9,156 nucleotides of DNA, taken from Vulcanimicrobiota bacterium (GTDB lineage: Bacteria; Vulcanimicrobiota; Vulcanimicrobiia; Vulcanimicrobiales; Vulcanimicrobiaceae). The translations under genes were made by a program, and so were the position numbers. Every line of letters begins with the position of its first letter. Position 1 is the stretch's first letter. Shown here one piece after another: positions 7,295-9,156 of this stretch. The stretch spans positions 1 to 9,156 of the forward strand of contig JAFAOZ010000120.1 of NCBI GenBank assembly GCA_019247395.1. The letters are read 5' to 3'. The notes under the pieces were generated by a model. It ran no database searches. It saw only the letters and a list, made by a program, of their open reading frames with translations, and was not told the DNA's origin.

Positions 7295-7405
7295 ATGCTT
7301 AACCGGAGCAAGCAAGCGTCCGAACGGATAGGGAGGCAGCGCGGCCAGCAGCACGGCCGTGAAGAGGTTGTCACACGGGGCAGCTGCTGACCGCAAGAAC
7401 GCCAC
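7280..7405 (-). CDS. Candidate 41-codon leader ORF upstream of rpsL
   Basis: On the minus strand a GTG at 7403-7405 is preceded by AGGGA at 6-nt spacing and opens a frame of 41 codons ending in TAG at 7280-7282. The product would have an N-terminal M-A-F-L-R-S, a hydrophobic stretch LFTAVLLAALPPYPFGRLLA (residues 14-33) and a basic tail ending H-L-T-P-K. Its stop lies inside the spacer of the proximal str promoter. It would be read only from the distal promoter or from read-through of the CADD gene. No homology is recognised. It may be a small membrane or leader peptide, a degraded gene end, or chance; evidence is limited to the ribosome binding site and composition. Confidence 0.3.
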   Translation of the reverse strand: MAFLRSAAAPCDNLFTAVLLAALPPYPFGRLLAPVKHLTPK

Positions 7406-7439
7406 TTTCTATCCCTACTAGCCAGTGCGCCGCTGCCCC
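7377..7439 (-). ncRNA. Possible structured leader segment with 8-bp closing stem
   Basis: GGGGCAGC (7377-7384) and GCTGCCCC (7432-7439) are perfect complements separated by 47 nt. On the minus strand the ribosome binding site and GTG of the 41-codon candidate ORF fall in the loop. I could not match this to a known riboswitch. Together with the GNRA hairpin at 7445-7456 it suggests a folded leader, but covariation data would be needed. Confidence 0.3.
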
Positions 7440-7444
7440 CTACC

Positions 7445-7456
7445 GGGCTTTCGCCC
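7445..7456 (-). promoter_or_regulatory. GNRA-tetraloop hairpin after the CADD gene
   Basis: The minus strand reads GGGC-GAAA-GCCC, a compact 4-bp hairpin with a GNRA loop. It starts one base after the start site predicted for the distal promoter. No U tract follows, so it is not a typical terminator of the upstream CADD gene. Confidence 0.4.
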
Positions 7457-7463
7457 TACATTG

Positions 7464-7492
7464 AGTATGCGCTCGCTAGCCGAGTTGGTCAA
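7464..7492 (-). promoter_or_regulatory. Distal promoter candidate of the str leader
   Basis: TTGACC (7487-7492) overlaps the stop codon of the CADD gene and is followed, after a 17-bp spacer, by CATACT (7464-7469) on the minus strand. The -35 is five of six and the -10 four of six matches to consensus. Start near 7457; the transcript would include the candidate leader ORF and then rpsL. Confidence 0.5.
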
Positions 7493-8184
7493 GCGACGTA
7501 AACGCCGTCCAGAAAACTCCAGAGCGCATCGCAGGCGGCGCGCGTTGCCGCGAGCACTTCGGCTTGTTTTTCCGGTGTGTCGGCCGCTCGCTCGATAAGG
7601 CGCCATTCCGCGGCGGAGTGCCAGACGTCCGCCACTTCGTGCACGCTGAAGAACTCGACGGCGCGGGCGTCCGCAATGCCGTAGAAGCGCCGCAGGCCCT
7701 CGATTTTGACGGCGGCGATCGCGGGGACTTGGGATTCAAACGCGTGCAGCGCCGCGAGGCCCACGTAATGCGAGCGGTTCCGGCAGAGTTCGGTGAACGT
7801 TTCGATCAGGCGGCGCGTCGCGGGCATCGCGGCCGTCGCGGCAAGCTCTTCCTCGGAGACGCCGAGCGCCGCTGCAAACTGCTTCCAGAGTCCGGGATGA
7901 TTTTTCGGTCCGAGCTCTTCGTCGACGAGATTTTGGAGAATCGTCTGACGCGCGGTCAAATCACTGTGCCCGTCGCTCGCAAAGTGCGGCGTATTCGAAT
8001 GCACGGCGCTCAAATACGTCGGCTCGGCGAGCACGTGGTGCATGTACTGTCCGGCGTATTGCCGGAGCTGATCGAGGGTGAGTTCGCCGTTCGTCCAGGC
8101 GACGTAAAAGGGATGTCCGAGCAGGTGCCGCTGCTCGACGATAGCGCGAACTTGCGCTTCGAATGTATCGATCGTCGTTTCCAT
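7489..8184 (-). CDS. CADD-type di-metal oxygenase of the TenA/PqqC-like superfamily (putative p-aminobenzoate synthesis)
   Basis: The 231-residue product resembles Chlamydia CADD, as recalled, along its length: HPFYVAWTNGELT, YLSAVHS, DEELGPKNH, GLWKQFAAALGV, ESQVPAIAAVKIEGL and HEVADVWH. Expected metal ligands are all visible: Glu89, His96, Glu150, His182, Asp186 and His189. Tyr27 and Lys160 correspond to CADD Tyr27 and Lys152, residues tied to its self-sacrificing synthesis of p-aminobenzoate for folate. A soluble helical-bundle enzyme in the cytoplasm is expected. The start at 8182-8184 gives the same N-terminal length as CADD before Tyr27; the frame is open to 8334, but that extension lacks family features. 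No clear Shine-Dalgarno site is seen. It lies upstream of the str operon on the same strand and diverges from the acyltransferase gene. Family call firm, reaction inferred. Confidence 0.88.
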   Translation of the reverse strand: METTIDTFEAQVRAIVEQRHLLGHPFYVAWTNGELTLDQLRQYAGQYMHHVLAEPTYLSAVHSNTPHFASDGHSDLTARQTILQNLVDEELGPKNHPGLWKQFAAALGVSEEELAATAAMPATRRLIETFTELCRNRSHYVGLAALHAFESQVPAIAAVKIEGLRRFYGIADARAVEFFSVHEVADVWHSAAEWRLIERAADTPEKQAEVLAATRAACDALWSFLDGVYVA

Positions 8185-8190
8185 GGCGGG

Positions 8191-8201
8191 CGGTATTACC
8201 G
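8191..8201. promoter_or_regulatory. Small palindrome between divergent genes
   Basis: CGGTATTACCG is an 11-bp odd palindrome (CGGTA-T-TACCG) starting 7 bp upstream of the CADD ATG, within the short divergent gap. It is shaped like an operator half-site pair but is short enough to occur by chance. No convincing -35/-10 pair was found in this gap. Confidence 0.25.
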
Positions 8202-8269
8202 ACCGGTTTCCTGACTCCTGGCGCTCGCCGAAAGGTCGCCGTGCGCTTGCTTTCGCATCAGTGGCGGCA

Positions 8270-9156
8270 ATGGCCGCGAGTGGCGCGTTGCACCAGCCCG
8301 CGAGGCTCGGCGTCTTGGATGGGCTGCGGGGCATCGCGGTGCTGCTCGTGCTCTGGTATCACCTTTGGGAGATAACATGGCTCTCGCCGGGGCCGGCGCT
8401 GGACTTCTTGCCGGCCACCGGCTTTATCGGCGTGCATCTCTTCTTCTTTTTGAGCGGCTTCGTCATTTCGTATCCCTTCATCGGCGCGCTGCTCGCGCAG
8501 CGTGTTGAACCGACGTGGCGCGATTTTGCGTGGCGGCGATTCATCAAGATCGTTCCGTCGTACGTGCTCTCCATCGTCGTCGCGTACGCCGTCGGCTACG
8601 CGCAGGTGCAGCCCAACGCGTCGACGCTTCCCGATCTGGTGACGCACCTGCTCTTCATTCATACGTGGTTTCCGCTTCGCTACGGGACGATTGACGGCGT
8701 CCTTTGGACGCTGGCGGTCGAAGTCGAGTTCTATCTCTGCTTTCCGCTGATTTGGTCGTTTTTCAAGCGGCAGCCCTGGGTCACGGCGGCGGTGATGATC
8801 GCCATTGCGTGGATGTGGCGCGCGGCGCTTCATCAGTGCTGTTACTCGACCGTCTTCGTTCAATGGGAAGAGAACCTGCCCGGTTATCTCGACATCTTTG
8901 CGTTCGGCATGATTTCCGCGTACGTTTTCACGCGATTTGGTGACGCGTGGCGGATGAAGGCCTCGCGCTACGTCGCGCCACTCGTCGCTATCGCCGGCGT
9001 CGTCTTGCTCGTCGCGCTCCTAGAGTCGCTTTACGCATACCGGTTCCACGATCAATGGGCCGGCGTCTGGCAGATCAATAACCGGCCTCTCTTCGGCGCG
9101 GCATTCGCCACTATTGCGCTGGGCTCGTTGCTGAGCCCGCGCTGGTGGCAGATCAT
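8270..9156 (+). CDS. Acyltransferase-3 family membrane protein (OafA/YrhL-like), truncated by the right edge
   Basis: The open frame continues to the last base without a stop: 295 codons from the ATG at 8270, whereas family members usually have 350-400 or more. Hallmarks: LDGLRGIAVLLVLWYH (residues 15-31, with the family's conserved His in the first membrane helix), GFIGVHLFFFLSGFVIS in the second, the RRFIKIVPSY segment, and GVLWTLAVEVEFYL. Several further hydrophobic helices follow. Such integral membrane enzymes acylate sugars, lipopolysaccharide, polysaccharides or antibiotics; the substrate cannot be told here. The start is uncertain: GTG 8261 and ATG 8183 are in frame, the latter overlapping the CADD start codon inside CCATGG, and none has a clear Shine-Dalgarno site. 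I chose 8270 because members usually begin 5-20 residues before the DGLR motif. Confidence 0.88.
   Translation, partial: MAASGALHQPARLGVLDGLRGIAVLLVLWYHLWEITWLSPGPALDFLPATGFIGVHLFFFLSGFVISYPFIGALLAQRVEPTWRDFAWRRFIKIVPSYVLSIVVAYAVGYAQVQPNASTLPDLVTHLLFIHTWFPLRYGTIDGVLWTLAVEVEFYLCFPLIWSFFKRQPWVTAAVMIAIAWMWRAALHQCCYSTVFVQWEENLPGYLDIFAFGMISAYVFTRFGDAWRMKASRYVAPLVAIAGVVLLVALLESLYAYRFHDQWAGVWQINNRPLFGAAFATIALGSLLSPRWWQI

Noticed and set aside
7377..7439. Inverted repeat as the ends of an insertion sequence
   Set aside because: Only 47 nt lie between the arms, there is no transposase remnant and no target duplication; an RNA stem fits better.
7206..7488. tRNA, known riboswitch or CRISPR repeats in the rpsL upstream region
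   Set aside because: No cloverleaf, no anticodon arm, no repeated units and no riboswitch consensus that I could match on either strand.
7564..8214. A 216-codon plus-strand frame opposite the CADD gene
   Set aside because: It is the antisense of a conserved enzyme with all catalytic residues in place.
8258..8863. A 201-codon minus-strand frame opposite the acyltransferase
   Set aside because: Its composition is highly charged and low in hydrophobics, whereas the plus frame shows clear acyltransferase-3 motifs and membrane helices.

Overview
The window looks like a piece of a GC-rich bacterial chromosome carrying the streptomycin (str) ribosomal operon on the minus strand: rpsL (S12), rpsG (S7), fusA (EF-G), tuf (EF-Tu) and the first part of rpsJ (S10). 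The tandem-repeat GloVer lipoprotein, the Chlamydia-CADD-like enzyme and the EF-Tu/S12 sequence style make me think of an uncultured phylum such as Candidatus Eremiobacterota (WPS-2) or a neighbour. That placement is inference from memory, not a search result. No phage, IS, CRISPR or tRNA gene was seen.

Layout from left to right. Positions 1-164 hold the 5' part of rpsJ (minus), then a 105-bp gap with an inverted-repeat element, then tuf (minus, 270-1469) with its own strong promoter and a 5'-terminal hairpin. Two secreted lipoprotein genes on the plus strand (1673-2836, a seven-fold GloVer repeat protein, and 2975-4072, an unknown propeller-like protein) separate tuf from fusA. A strong bidirectional-looking terminator at 4098-4126 lies between the convergent second lipoprotein gene and fusA. 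Then come fusA (4156-6255), rpsG (6285-6755) and rpsL (6765-7205), all minus. Upstream of rpsL is a 283-bp leader region with two tandem sigma70-like promoters, hairpins and a possible 41-codon ORF. Next is a CADD-type di-metal oxygenase gene (minus, 7489-8184), diverging from a plus-strand acyltransferase-3 gene that runs off the right edge.

The str genes supply the translation machinery: S12 and S7 in the 30S subunit, and EF-G and EF-Tu as the elongation GTPases. Here the operon is physically split. rpsL-rpsG-fusA form one unit ending at the terminator. tuf restarts from its own promoter and probably reads into rpsJ and the S10 operon. The most unusual points are an apparent ATT (AUU) start codon for rpsL, an N-terminal extension loop in S12, the oppositely oriented lipoprotein pair inside the operon, hairpins placed at the predicted first bases of the str and tuf mRNAs, and a CADD homologue that keeps all expected metal ligands plus the Tyr and Lys linked to self-sacrificing p-aminobenzoate synthesis.
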